A stretch of 64,000 bases of DNA from DAHUXN01 sp963729815 (lineage in GTDB: Bacteria > Acidobacteriota > Terriglobia > Acidiferrales > UBA7541): contig CAVSPU010000004.1 of assembly GCA_963729815.1 (NCBI GenBank), positions 930,001-994,000 on the forward strand, written 5' to 3'. Below are positions 45,178-53,861 of this stretch, piece after piece. A program made the translations under genes and the position numbers. The notes beneath the pieces were generated by a model. The model saw only the letters and a program-made list of their open reading frames with translations, ran no database searches and was not told the origin of the DNA. Each line of letters begins with the position of its first letter. Within the stretch, counting starts at the first letter, position 1.

Positions 45178-46896
45178 TCACGATGCGGGTTCGAGATTGA
45201 CCGTGCGGAGAAATTGGGGCGGCTTGCGCGCGCGAGTGGCTTGCTCGAAAGCGTAGGCAATCTTGATTAAGTTCGGCTCGCTCCATGCGCGACCGAAAAA
45301 CGAAATGCCTACCGGGAGGCCGAAAGCGAAGCCTGCAGGCACTTGAATGTTCGGATATCCGGCGACAGCAGCGAGAGAAGAACTTCCGCCTGTATCGTGG
45401 TCGCCATCCACAAGATCGGTGACCCAGGTCGGGCCAGCGGTAGGCGCAATCAGCGCATCGAGCTTGTATTTGTCCATCACGGCGTCGATTCCTTCCGCGC
45501 GCGCCAGGCGATGATTTTTCTCGAGCGCATCGAGATAAGCCTTATCGGTGAGCGGGCCACGTTTCTCCGACTCCACCATTATGTTTTGACCGAAATACAG
45601 AAGCTCTTTGTCATGATTTCGCTCGTTGAATTCGATGATGTCCTGGAGCGAATGCATGGGCGCGTTGGAAAATTGCGCGAAATAAGCACGCATGTCGGCT
45701 TTGAATTCGTATTGGAGCACAGTATTTTCCGACTCGCCGAATTTCTCGAGTGCATCGATCTCGACGGGATCGATGAGCACGGCGCCTTCGCTTTTCATCG
45801 CGTCGAGCGCGTTTTTCATGATGGGCGCGAGCTTTTCACTGAAGCCGAAAAGCTTTCGCACCACGCCGATGCGCGCGCCGCGCAATCCGCGGCGATCGAG
45901 AAACTTTGTGTAATCCGCCTCGGCTTTGCGCGTGGGATTTTTTGTGGCCGCGTCATCGGGGTCCACGCTGGCAATTGCGCTCAGCAATGCCGCTGCATCG
46001 GCGACGGTGCGGCAAATCGGCCCGGCAGTATCCTGGCTGTGCGAAATAGGAATAATTCCGGCGCGGCTGACGAGGCCGACGGTCGGCTTGATTCCTACAA
46101 CGCCATTCGCGGAAGACGGACAGACAATCGAGCCATCGGTTTCCGTTCCGATGGTGATCGCGGCGAGATTCGCCGAGGCCGCAGCGCCGGAACCGGAACT
46201 CGATCCACAGGGATTGCGGTCGATCGCATAGGGATTGTGCGTTTGGCCGCCGCGCCCGCTCCAACCGCTCGAAGAATGACTCGAACGAAAATTCGCCCAC
46301 TCGCTAAGATTTGTTTTGCCGAGAATCACGGCGCCAGCGTCGCGCAGTTGGCGCGCGACGCCAGAATCCTTCGTGGGTGTGAAACCAGAGAGCGCGAGCG
46401 AGCCCGCGGTGGTCATCATGCGATCGAACGTTCCAATGTTGTCTTTGATCAACACGGGGATGCCGTGGAGCGGGCCGCGCGGGCCCTTGCTCGTGCGCTC
46501 GGCGTCGAGCGAATCGGCGATGGAAAGCGCGTCAGGATTGATTTCAATGACGGCGTTGATGGCCGGACCTTGCTTGTCGATTTCCGCGATACGGTCGAGA
46601 TATTTTTGCGCGATGGAGTGCGCCGTGAATTTCCCAGAGTTCATGCCCTCCTGAAGCTCGGCCACGGTGATTTCGTCGAGTTCAAACGGCCGCACGTCAC
46701 CGGATTGAGCTGCACCGCTCTCTCTCGCCGCGAATGCCGGCGCGACAAGCGACGCCGCACTGAGAGCAGCGGCGGAGCTGAGGAATTTACGGCGGCTGAG
46801 TTGGGACGCATTGGCTTTCGAAGACTTCGAGCTCAAGGAGTCACTCCTTTTCCGAAACTTTCCCGCCAGCGCAGCACTGGCGATTTGGATTTTCAA
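45178..46896 (-). CDS. Tat-exported amidase (amidase signature family)
   Basis: 572 residues. A twin-arginine signal (SRRKFLSSAAALSAASLVAP near residues 34-55) directs export of the folded enzyme. The amidase-signature triad is visible: Lys in GIPVLIKDNIG, then the Gly/Ser-rich NPCGSSSGSGAAAS with cis-Ser, and nucleophile Ser in TETDGSIVCPSS. This is a GatA relative without GatB/C, so a free amidase hydrolysing amides outside the cytoplasm. Its start overlaps the end of der by four bases, so the pair is cotranscribed. Confidence 0.93.
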   Translation of the reverse strand: MKIQIASAALAGKFRKRSDSLSSKSSKANASQLSRRKFLSSAAALSAASLVAPAFAARESGAAQSGDVRPFELDEITVAELQEGMNSGKFTAHSIAQKYLDRIAEIDKQGPAINAVIEINPDALSIADSLDAERTSKGPRGPLHGIPVLIKDNIGTFDRMMTTAGSLALSGFTPTKDSGVARQLRDAGAVILGKTNLSEWANFRSSHSSSGWSGRGGQTHNPYAIDRNPCGSSSGSGAAASANLAAITIGTETDGSIVCPSSANGVVGIKPTVGLVSRAGIIPISHSQDTAGPICRTVADAAALLSAIASVDPDDAATKNPTRKAEADYTKFLDRRGLRGARIGVVRKLFGFSEKLAPIMKNALDAMKSEGAVLIDPVEIDALEKFGESENTVLQYEFKADMRAYFAQFSNAPMHSLQDIIEFNERNHDKELLYFGQNIMVESEKRGPLTDKAYLDALEKNHRLARAEGIDAVMDKYKLDALIAPTAGPTWVTDLVDGDHDTGGSSSLAAVAGYPNIQVPAGFAFGLPVGISFFGRAWSEPNLIKIAYAFEQATRARKPPQFLRTVNLEPAS

Positions 46897-48359
46897 GCGG
46901 AGTGATTGTAAGCGGAATATTCGCGGAATTCACGGGCATTCTTGCGCGTGACACTCAGGCAGAGCGGTCGGCGCGAGCGGCGCCGCGTGCGCTGCTTCAC
47001 GCGCTGCTGGAAGCGAATGGGCGTGCCGGTGAAATCGAATTTCTTGCGAAGCTGATTTTCAAGAAAACGCTCGTAGCTGAAATGCAAGCGGCGAATCTGA
47101 TTCGTGAAGAGAACGAAAGTGGGAGGGGCGACGGAGGCCTGCGTGACGTAATAAATTTTGACTTTGCGCTCGGCGGGCGACGTGCCGCGCTCAAGGTCGA
47201 CATTGGCGAGCCAGCGATTCATTTCGCCGGTGGAGATGCGGCGCTGACGCGAAGCGACCACGTGGTCAATGAGAGCGAAAAGGCCGCCAGTACGGTCGCC
47301 GGTGAGCGCGGAAAGAAAAATGATGGGCGCGTAGTCGAGGAATTTCAGCTTCGCGCGAATGAGCTTTTCATAATCCGCCATCAATTTTTGTGGATTCATG
47401 CGCGCCGCATCGGATTTGGACTTCTTTTCCTCGGCGGCGCGTTCGTCCGCGGCCTTGAGAGCCAGATCCCATTTATTGATGACGACGATCAGGGCGCTTC
47501 CGGATTGCTGCGTGTAGCTGGCGATGGTGGCGTCGTGGGAAGTGACGCCCAGCGCGCCGTCGATGACCAGCAAGGCCACGTCGGCGCGTTCGAGATGGCG
47601 GCGGGCCATGACAACGCTCAGCTTTTCCGCGACGAGACGCGTCTTGCCCTTGCGGCGGATGCCGGCGGTGTCGAGAAAGCGGTACATTTTGTTGTCGCGC
47701 TCGACGACCGTGTCGACGGCGTCGCGCGTGGTGCCGGGCTCGGGCGAAACAATCGAACGCTCTTCGCCGACCATGCGATTGAGCAGCGTGGATTTGCCGA
47801 CGTTGGGCCGGCCGACGATGGCGATATTGATTTCGGGCGGGAGCGCGGGCGCCGGGCCCGAAGGAAAGTCCGCGGTGAGCGAGTCGAGCAGATCGTCGAC
47901 GCCGAAACCGTGCTCGGACGAAACGGGAAAGACTTTTTCGCCCAGCTCATAAAACGGAGCAGCGAGCGCCAATTGCTTCGGCGAATCGACCTTGTTGGCA
48001 ACGATGATGGGCGGCTTGCCGGCGCGGCGCAATAGCTGAGCGAGTTCGAGATCCAGCGGGACGGGGCCGGTGCGCGCGTCGGTGACGAGAATGACGTGCC
48101 TTGCATTGTCGATGGCGACGCGAGCTTGCCGCAGAATTTCACCGGGAATACCGGCTTTCTCTTCCGGCACGATGCCGCCGGTGTCGACCACCTCGAAGGG
48201 CTTGCCCTCCCATTCCGCCGCGCCATAAATGCGATCGCGCGTGATGCCGGGCTCGTCCGTGACGATGGAGCGGCGCGTGCCCGTGAGGCGATTGAAAAGC
48301 GTCGATTTGCCCACATTGGGCCGTCCGACGATGACGATAGATGGCAAAGTGCCGCTCAT
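46893..48359 (-). CDS. der: Ribosome-assembly GTPase Der (EngA)
   Basis: 488 residues. Two tandem G domains each show GRPNVGKSTL (near residues 11 and 187), DTGGIVPEE / DTAGIRRKGK G3 segments, and the NKVD / NKWD G4 motifs. The C-terminal KH-like domain ends with FDFTGTPIRFQQRVKQ. An Arg-rich tail of about 35 residues follows (RTRRRSRRPLCLS...), longer than many homologues. It assists 50S subunit maturation. It is divergent from the DinG-type helicase gene. Confidence 0.97.
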   Translation of the reverse strand: MSGTLPSIVIVGRPNVGKSTLFNRLTGTRRSIVTDEPGITRDRIYGAAEWEGKPFEVVDTGGIVPEEKAGIPGEILRQARVAIDNARHVILVTDARTGPVPLDLELAQLLRRAGKPPIIVANKVDSPKQLALAAPFYELGEKVFPVSSEHGFGVDDLLDSLTADFPSGPAPALPPEINIAIVGRPNVGKSTLLNRMVGEERSIVSPEPGTTRDAVDTVVERDNKMYRFLDTAGIRRKGKTRLVAEKLSVVMARRHLERADVALLVIDGALGVTSHDATIASYTQQSGSALIVVINKWDLALKAADERAAEEKKSKSDAARMNPQKLMADYEKLIRAKLKFLDYAPIIFLSALTGDRTGGLFALIDHVVASRQRRISTGEMNRWLANVDLERGTSPAERKVKIYYVTQASVAPPTFVLFTNQIRRLHFSYERFLENQLRKKFDFTGTPIRFQQRVKQRTRRRSRRPLCLSVTRKNAREFREYSAYNHSA

Positions 48360-48476
48360 GTTTGTTCGCGCGACTGAGATGCGATCTCTTACCCTATCAC
48401 GGCGGCGGAGAATGCGCTGCGCTATGCTATTTTAGCTGTTTGTGGTGTGCGCGGCCTAATCTGCCTGAAAGGCGAA

Positions 48477-50431
48477 ATGCCGAAACGAGCGACGAGCGAA
48501 GCAAAGGTCCCCATCACGATGGCCGATATTTTCGGCCCCGGGGGAATGCTGGAGAAATGCCATCCGGGCTACGAATTTCGGCGCTCGCAACTCGAAATGG
48601 CGGAAATGGTGGACGAGGCATTCCAAAAGCACCAGCACGCGCTGATCGAGGCGGGGACCGGGAACAGGGAAAACCCTGGCGTATCTGATTCCGGCGATAC
48701 GCAGCGGGCGGCGCGTGGTGATTTCCACGGCGACGAAATCGCTGCAGGAGCAACTCTTCCAGAAAGACATTCCCATTTTTGCGGAAGCACTTCGCGCCGG
48801 AATTGAAAGTGGCGCTGATGAAGGGCCGTAACAATTTCGTGTGCCGCGAGAAAGTTCATTTGATGGCGCATCAGCCGGTGCTGCGCGGGATGGACGAAGT
48901 CGACTGGTTCGCGCAAATTCGCGACTGGGAAAAACTGACGGAGACGGGCGACCGCGCGGAGCTGAATTTTCTGCCGGACGACGCGGAGCTGTGGAACCGA
49001 ATCGACGCGCGCAAGGAAACATGCACCGGACAGAAGTGCCCGCAGTTTCAACAATGCTTCCTGACGGCGATGCGACAGCGGGCGCAAGAAGCGGACGTGG
49101 TCATCGTGAACCATCATTTGTTTTTTGCGGATCTGGCGCTGCGGCAGGACGATTTCGGCTCGATTCTGCCGGAATACGCGGCGGTGATTTTCGACGAAGC
49201 GCATGAAATCGAGGATGTGGCGAGCGATTATTTCGGGAGGGAGATTTCGAGCTACAAGTTCGACGAGCTGGTTCGCGACGGAGAACAGACATTGCGCATG
49301 GTCAACGCCGCCACGACGGCGACGCGGCGGCCGCTGGCGCAAGTGCGCGAGCGCGCGCATGCGTTTTTCGAGAGGTTTCCGGAACGCGAAGGCCGCTTTC
49401 CCTTCGAGCAAGCCGAGCGCGCGGCGTTTCTCGATCAAAGCCGCGAGGCATACGACGGGCTGGCAGCGGCGTTGAAACGCCTGGAGACGGAGCTCGCGGC
49501 GCTCAGCTCCAAGCCGGAAGAAGTGATGAACGTTGCGCGTCGCGCTGCGGAATTGCGGCGGGAGCTGGCGTTCCTGCTGGAAAGCGAGGAAAAGGGATAC
49601 GTCTACTGGTACGAGCGGCGAGGAAAAGGCGTTTATCTGGTGGCGACGCCGATCGACGTGAGCAACATTCTCCGCGAAAAACTCTTCGAGCAGTTCGACA
49701 CGATCGTGCTGACGTCCGCGACGCTGGCGGTCGGAGGCCGGTTCGATTACGTGAAGCGCCGGCTGGGGATTGCCGCGTCGCGCGAGGAAGTGCTGCCGCC
49801 GGAGTTCGACTACAAGAGCCAGGCGCAGCTATACATTCCGAAAGCGTTGCCGGACGTGCGCCACGCGAATTTTTCGGCGCGCGCGGCGGAAGAGATTGCG
49901 CAGATTCTGAAGGTGACGCGCGGGCGGGCGTTTTGCCTATTCACGAGCTACGCGCAGATGCGGGAAATCAACGAGCGGCTCACGGGGATGATTCCGTTTC
50001 CGATTCTTTTGCAGGGGACGGCGCCGCGCACGGCGCTGCTCGACCGCTTCAAGGCGACGCCGGGGGCCGTGCTGCTGGCCACGGCGAGTTTCTGGCAGGG
50101 CGTGGATGTGCCGGGCTCACAGCTTTCGTGCGTGATCATTGACCGGCTGCCGTTCGCTGTGCCGTCCGACCCGATCGTCGCCGCGCGCGTGAAAGCGCTA
50201 CAGGAAGACGGCCAGAACCCGTTCGCGGAATATCAGGTGCCCAAAGCGGTGCTTTCATTGAAGCAGGGCTTCGGCCGCCTGATTCGGTCGCGCAGCGATC
50301 GCGGCGTGCTGGTGATTCTCGACAACCGCATCGAGCGCATGCAGTATGGTAGAATTTTCCTGGAGTCGCTGCCCGAATACACCCTTACGCATGACCTCGC
50401 CGAAGTGGCGCGCTTCACAGAGGGCCTCTGA
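48477..50431 (+). pseudogene. dinG: DinG/XPD-type ATP-dependent helicase with two single-base frameshifts
   Basis: From the ATG at 48477 (MPKRATSEAKVPITMADIFG) the protein reaches HALIEAGTG. An extra A near 48665 then breaks Walker A; removing it gives GTGTGKTLAYLIPAIR in the next frame. A second extra base, in the T run near 48777, leads into HFAPELKVALMKGRNNFVCRE. From 48779 the rest is intact to 50431. It includes four iron-sulfur Cys (FVCRE, ETCTGQKCPQF, CF), the DEAH box VIFDEAHEIED, and the C-terminal motifs ATASFWQGVDVPG and QGFGRLIRSRSDRG. Both shifts are +1 and homologous sense continues without other damage. Confidence 0.88.
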
Positions 50432-50488
50432 AGAGGCCTGGCGTGCGCGGGACGATTTGCATCGGGCGCAGGAACCGGCCGGAATCGA

Positions 50489-50863
50489 ATGTACGAGATT
50501 AGCGTGGACGAGGGCTTTGCCGCAGGCCATTTCCTGCGCGGATACAAGGGCAAGTGCGAAAACCAGCACGGGCATAATTATCGCGTGCGCATCACGCTGG
50601 CGGGCAAGGAACTGGATTCGACGGGACTGCTTTATGATTTTGTCCACTTGAAACAGATCATTCAGAATGTGATTCGTTCGCTGGACCACAAAAACCTGAA
50701 CGATTTCGCGCCGTTCGACAAGCTGAATCCTTCCGCCGAGAATATCGCGCGGCACATCTACGACGAAACTTCGAAGCAAATGCACGCGTCTCCAGACGGG
50801 GCGAGCATATCGAGCGTGACCGTCTGGGAGACGGATACGAGCGCGGCGACGTTCCGGCCGTGA
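50489..50863 (+). CDS. queD: 6-carboxy-5,6,7,8-tetrahydropterin synthase
   Basis: 124 residues. It converts dihydroneopterin triphosphate to 6-carboxytetrahydropterin in queuosine synthesis. Zinc ligands are His14, His27 and His29 (FAAGHFL, ENQHGHNY), and the catalytic Cys23 is in GKCEN. The central DFVHLKQIIQNVI and the LDHKNLND segment are family hallmarks. It is the first gene of a que operon followed by a small membrane protein, queE and queC. Confidence 0.95.
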   Translation: MYEISVDEGFAAGHFLRGYKGKCENQHGHNYRVRITLAGKELDSTGLLYDFVHLKQIIQNVIRSLDHKNLNDFAPFDKLNPSAENIARHIYDETSKQMHASPDGASISSVTVWETDTSAATFRP

Positions 50864-50879
50864 CCGGCGAGGACGGATT

Positions 50880-51053
50880 GTGAATCGCGCGTTCATTATC
50901 ATCGCAGTGCCCGCCTTCGCGGTGTCTTTTTTCTGGCTGTATTATGGTTACGGATTAATGGCGGCCGTGATCATCATCATCGTAGAATTGGCGGCGTCCA
51001 TCGGCGGGGTGATGTATCTGCGGCGAAAAGCGGCGCGCGAGGCGGGACGCTGA
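50880..51053 (+). CDS. 57-residue membrane protein inside the que operon
   Basis: The start is GTG at 50880 with GAGGA seven bases upstream, 16 bases after queD and 21 bases before queE. The protein has two hydrophobic segments: FIIIAVPAFAVSFFWLYYGY and LMAAVIIIIVELAASIGGVM. It ends with a basic tail (YLRRKAAREAGR), so both ends are probably cytoplasmic. It is not recognised as a family. Position and spacing argue it is translated with the queuosine genes. It could be a membrane anchor or part of a transporter for a 7-deazaguanine precursor, but this is speculation. Confidence 0.7.
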   Translation: MNRAFIIIAVPAFAVSFFWLYYGYGLMAAVIIIIVELAASIGGVMYLRRKAAREAGR

Positions 51054-51074
51054 ATCGCTGCGGAAATCGTATTC

Positions 51075-51761
51075 ATGTTTATCACCGAGATCTTCAAATC
51101 GATTCAAGGCGAAAGCAGCTATGCCGGCCTGCCATGCATTTTCGTGCGGCTGACGGGCTGCAATTTGCGCTGCAAGTGGTGCGACACGGCGTACGCGTTT
51201 CACGGCGGCACCAGGCACAGTCTCGATGAAGTGCTGAGCCGCGTAAGAGAATTGTCGAAAGCACGGAACGGCGCGGCGGGCGAAGTTCGGCTGATCGAGA
51301 TCACGGGTGGAGAGCCGCTGTTACAGCCGGAAACGCCGGAGTTGGCGCGGCGGCTCCTCGGCGAAGGCTATACGGTGCTGATCGAGACGAGCGGCGAAAA
51401 AGATGTGAGCACGCTGCCACGCGAGGGGGTGAAAATTGTGGACGTGAAATGCCCCGACTCAGGCGAGTTTGGAACGTTTCGCCTTGCGAATCTGGAAGCG
51501 CTGGAGCAAAAGGACGAAGTAAAGTTTGTCATCGCCAGCCGAAGGGACTATGAGTTCGCACGACAATTTTTGGCCGAGCATGGGCTGGCGGAACGAGTTC
51601 ACGAGATTCTTTTTTCGCCTGTGTTCGCGGATCCGGAAGGCACATGGCCAGCGATGGATGCGCGCGCGCTGGCGGAGTGGATTCTGGCGGACAATCTCCC
51701 GGTGCGGCTGGGATTGCAATTGCATAAGTTTATCTGGGATCCGGCGATGCATGGCGTGTAA
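51075..51761 (+). CDS. queE: 7-carboxy-7-deazaguanine synthase (radical SAM)
   Basis: 228 residues. The radical-SAM cluster motif CNLRCKWCDT has Cys29, Cys33 and Cys36. The N-terminal TEIFKSIQGESSYAGLPCIF is the QueE hallmark, and EITGGEPLLQPE binds SAM. It rearranges the QueD product to 7-carboxy-7-deazaguanine. Upstream spacing to the 57-residue membrane protein is 21 bases, and queC follows 41 bases later. Confidence 0.96.
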   Translation: MFITEIFKSIQGESSYAGLPCIFVRLTGCNLRCKWCDTAYAFHGGTRHSLDEVLSRVRELSKARNGAAGEVRLIEITGGEPLLQPETPELARRLLGEGYTVLIETSGEKDVSTLPREGVKIVDVKCPDSGEFGTFRLANLEALEQKDEVKFVIASRRDYEFARQFLAEHGLAERVHEILFSPVFADPEGTWPAMDARALAEWILADNLPVRLGLQLHKFIWDPAMHGV

Positions 51762-51802
51762 TATTCCGCTTCCGGATCCAGAATGGATCCTCAAAGACTA
51801 GA

Positions 51803-52501
51803 ATGGCGGCGATGGAAAAACCGAAGGCGGTGGTACTGCTCAGCGGAGGAATGGATTCCTGCGTCGCGGCGGCCATCGCGAATCAAACGCATTCACTGGC
51901 GCTGTTGCATGCGAGCTATGGGCAGCGCACCGAGGTTCGGGAACGGCGGGCATTCGAGGAGATTGCCGATTTTTATCGCGTCCAGGTGTATGACAGGCTC
52001 GTCGTGCGGCTCGACGCACTGCAGGAGATCGGAGGCTCTGCGCTGACCGATAGGGATATCGCAGTGCCTGAGAATCTGCCTGAAAGTTCGGCGATTCCGG
52101 TCACGTATGTGCCGTTCCGCAATGCACATTTTCTGGCTGCGGCGGTAAGCTGGGCAGAAGTAATTGGAGCAAGCGCGATATTCATCGGCGCCGTCTGGGA
52201 GGATAGCTCCGGCTATCCGGATTGCCGGCCCGAGTATTACGCCGCCTTTTCCGAAGTGGTGCGCGTGGGAACGAAGCCGCAAACACAGATTGAAATCGTG
52301 ACGCCGGTGATTCACATGCGGAAGAGCGAAATCGTGCGCAAAGGCATGGAGCTTGGCGCCCCGCTTGGTCGGACGTGGTCATGTTATCAGGCCGAGGACG
52401 AAGCATGCGGAGTATGCGATAGTTGCCGCCTGCGCCTGCGAGCGTTTGCGGAAGCAAAATTACCGGACCCCATCGCGTACCGGACACCAGTTGCGCGATA
52501 A
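51803..52501 (+). CDS. queC: 7-cyano-7-deazaguanine synthase
   Basis: 232 residues. It converts 7-carboxy-7-deazaguanine to preQ0 with ATP and ammonia. The PP-loop SGGMDS is at residues 14-19. The specific motifs TYVPFRNAHFLAAA and WEDSSGYPDCRPEY are present. The C-terminal zinc cluster CYQAEDEACGVCDSC has four Cys. The GGATCC inverted repeat just upstream (51775-51790) overlaps the likely ribosome-binding region and could form a small hairpin. No queF is present, so preQ0 reduction or use is encoded elsewhere. Confidence 0.96.
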   Translation: MAAMEKPKAVVLLSGGMDSCVAAAIANQTHSLALLHASYGQRTEVRERRAFEEIADFYRVQVYDRLVVRLDALQEIGGSALTDRDIAVPENLPESSAIPVTYVPFRNAHFLAAAVSWAEVIGASAIFIGAVWEDSSGYPDCRPEYYAAFSEVVRVGTKPQTQIEIVTPVIHMRKSEIVRKGMELGAPLGRTWSCYQAEDEACGVCDSCRLRLRAFAEAKLPDPIAYRTPVAR

Positions 52502-52534
52502 TGGGGCAGGACATCCAAGGTAGGAGGAGTTCTC

Positions 52535-53689
52535 ATGAAGACATTACTTCCAAGGCTGGGACTTCTGGCGCTGCTGATGGCCGCGGTTTCCATGCTGGCG
52601 CCGGTGGCATCGGCGCAGCAGTTGACGCGGCTTTCCGGCACCGTTTTGGATTTCGACGCGAAACCGTATCCAGACGTGGTGATCACGATAACGAACAAGG
52701 GGAACGGAACGAAGTACACGGTGACGACGGACAAGGACGGGAAGTTCAAGCAAAACGGCCTGGCGGTTGGAACATACGACATCAATTTCAAAAAGGATAA
52801 TGTCGATTACACGGAGACACTGCAGATCAATGGAAGCATGGCCGACGTGGGCGCGATTATGAACGTAAATTTCAAGGACATTGCGGCGAAGACCGGCTAC
52901 GACGTGAACGCCGCAAAGAAAGCCGCGGAGAAGAACGCCAAAGTAACCGACATGGCGAACCACTTCAAGGCCGGCCGAGCCGCCATGGATGATGCCGGCG
53001 CGGTGAAACAACAGTTGCGAACCACTCCGGCGGATCAAAGAGGCGCGCTGCAGACGAAATTGAGTACGGACTATCAGACCGCAGTTTCGGAATTCGAACA
53101 GGCGCAGCAGAACGCGCCCGATAATGACCCGAACATGAGCACAATTCTAGGCAACCTCGGACTAGCCTACGATGGAGCGGGCCAATATGACAAGGCCGTG
53201 GACGCCCTGCAGAAAACTGTCGCGCTGAAGCCTGATCCGGCGGCTTACGCGCAATTAGGAACGGATCTCGCGCATGAAGGAAAAATGGCGGATGCCGACG
53301 CGGCGTGCGACAAAGCTGGTGCAGTCGATCCCACGAACAAGGCGGCGGCAGCCAATTGTTACAAGAATATGGGAATCGTGCTGACGAACGCGGGGAAAAT
53401 GGTGGATGCGGTTGCACCGCTCCAAAAAGCATCGGAGTTGGATCCGAATGATGCGCTTACATGGTATCTCCTGGGCAATAGCTTGATGAACGAGGTCAGC
53501 ATGAAAAAGGAAGGCACCAAGGAGATTTACGTCATTCCTCCTGGCACGGCCGAGGCATACCAAAAATGCTTGAAGCTCGACCCCAATGGGCCGCACGCGG
53601 CAGAGGCGAAGGCGAGCCTCGATAGCATCAATCAGCTAAAGGGCACTGCCGCTCCGACAACGGTAACCGAGAAAAAGAAAAAGCCGTAA
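52535..53689 (+). CDS. Exported protein with carboxypeptidase-regulatory-like domain and TPR repeats
   Basis: 384 residues, with GGAGGAG upstream of the ATG. The signal peptide MKTLLPRLGLLALLMAAVSM ends ASAQ. Residues 30-110 form a carboxypeptidase-regulatory-like sandwich (LSGTVLDFDAKPYPDVVITI, FKQNGLAVGTYDI). Tetratricopeptide repeats follow (ILGNLGLAYDGAGQYDKAVD, YKNMGIVLTNAGKMVDAVAP, TWYLLGNSLM). A scaffold role in the envelope is likely. It is 34 bases downstream of queC, but a function in queuosine is not suggested. Confidence 0.85.
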   Translation: MKTLLPRLGLLALLMAAVSMLAPVASAQQLTRLSGTVLDFDAKPYPDVVITITNKGNGTKYTVTTDKDGKFKQNGLAVGTYDINFKKDNVDYTETLQINGSMADVGAIMNVNFKDIAAKTGYDVNAAKKAAEKNAKVTDMANHFKAGRAAMDDAGAVKQQLRTTPADQRGALQTKLSTDYQTAVSEFEQAQQNAPDNDPNMSTILGNLGLAYDGAGQYDKAVDALQKTVALKPDPAAYAQLGTDLAHEGKMADADAACDKAGAVDPTNKAAAANCYKNMGIVLTNAGKMVDAVAPLQKASELDPNDALTWYLLGNSLMNEVSMKKEGTKEIYVIPPGTAEAYQKCLKLDPNGPHAAEAKASLDSINQLKGTAAPTTVTEKKKKP

Positions 53690-53709
53690 GTAGCACGGTT
53701 TAGCGAATG

Positions 53710-53741
53710 GGCGGCGCTAGAGATCGCGCCGCCTTGTTCTT
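53710..53741 (+). terminator. Intrinsic terminator after the TPR gene
   Basis: GGCGGCGC and GCGCCGCC form an 8-bp stem with an 8-base loop, followed directly by TTGTTCTT. It lies 20 bases after the stop codon. Confidence 0.8.
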
Positions 53742-53861
53742 GCAACACTCCTGTAAGAATCCGCAATCCACCTAAATCCTCCCGGAATTCCCCGCCGCTC
53801 GACCGCGCGCCTCGACAGTGCTATGCTTTGCACAATTCAGTTGCATCAACGGGAGGCGGAC

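Noticed and set aside
45343..46905. 520-codon plus-strand frame opposite the amidase
   Set aside because: Shadow frame without start signal or homology; the amidase triad is on the other strand.
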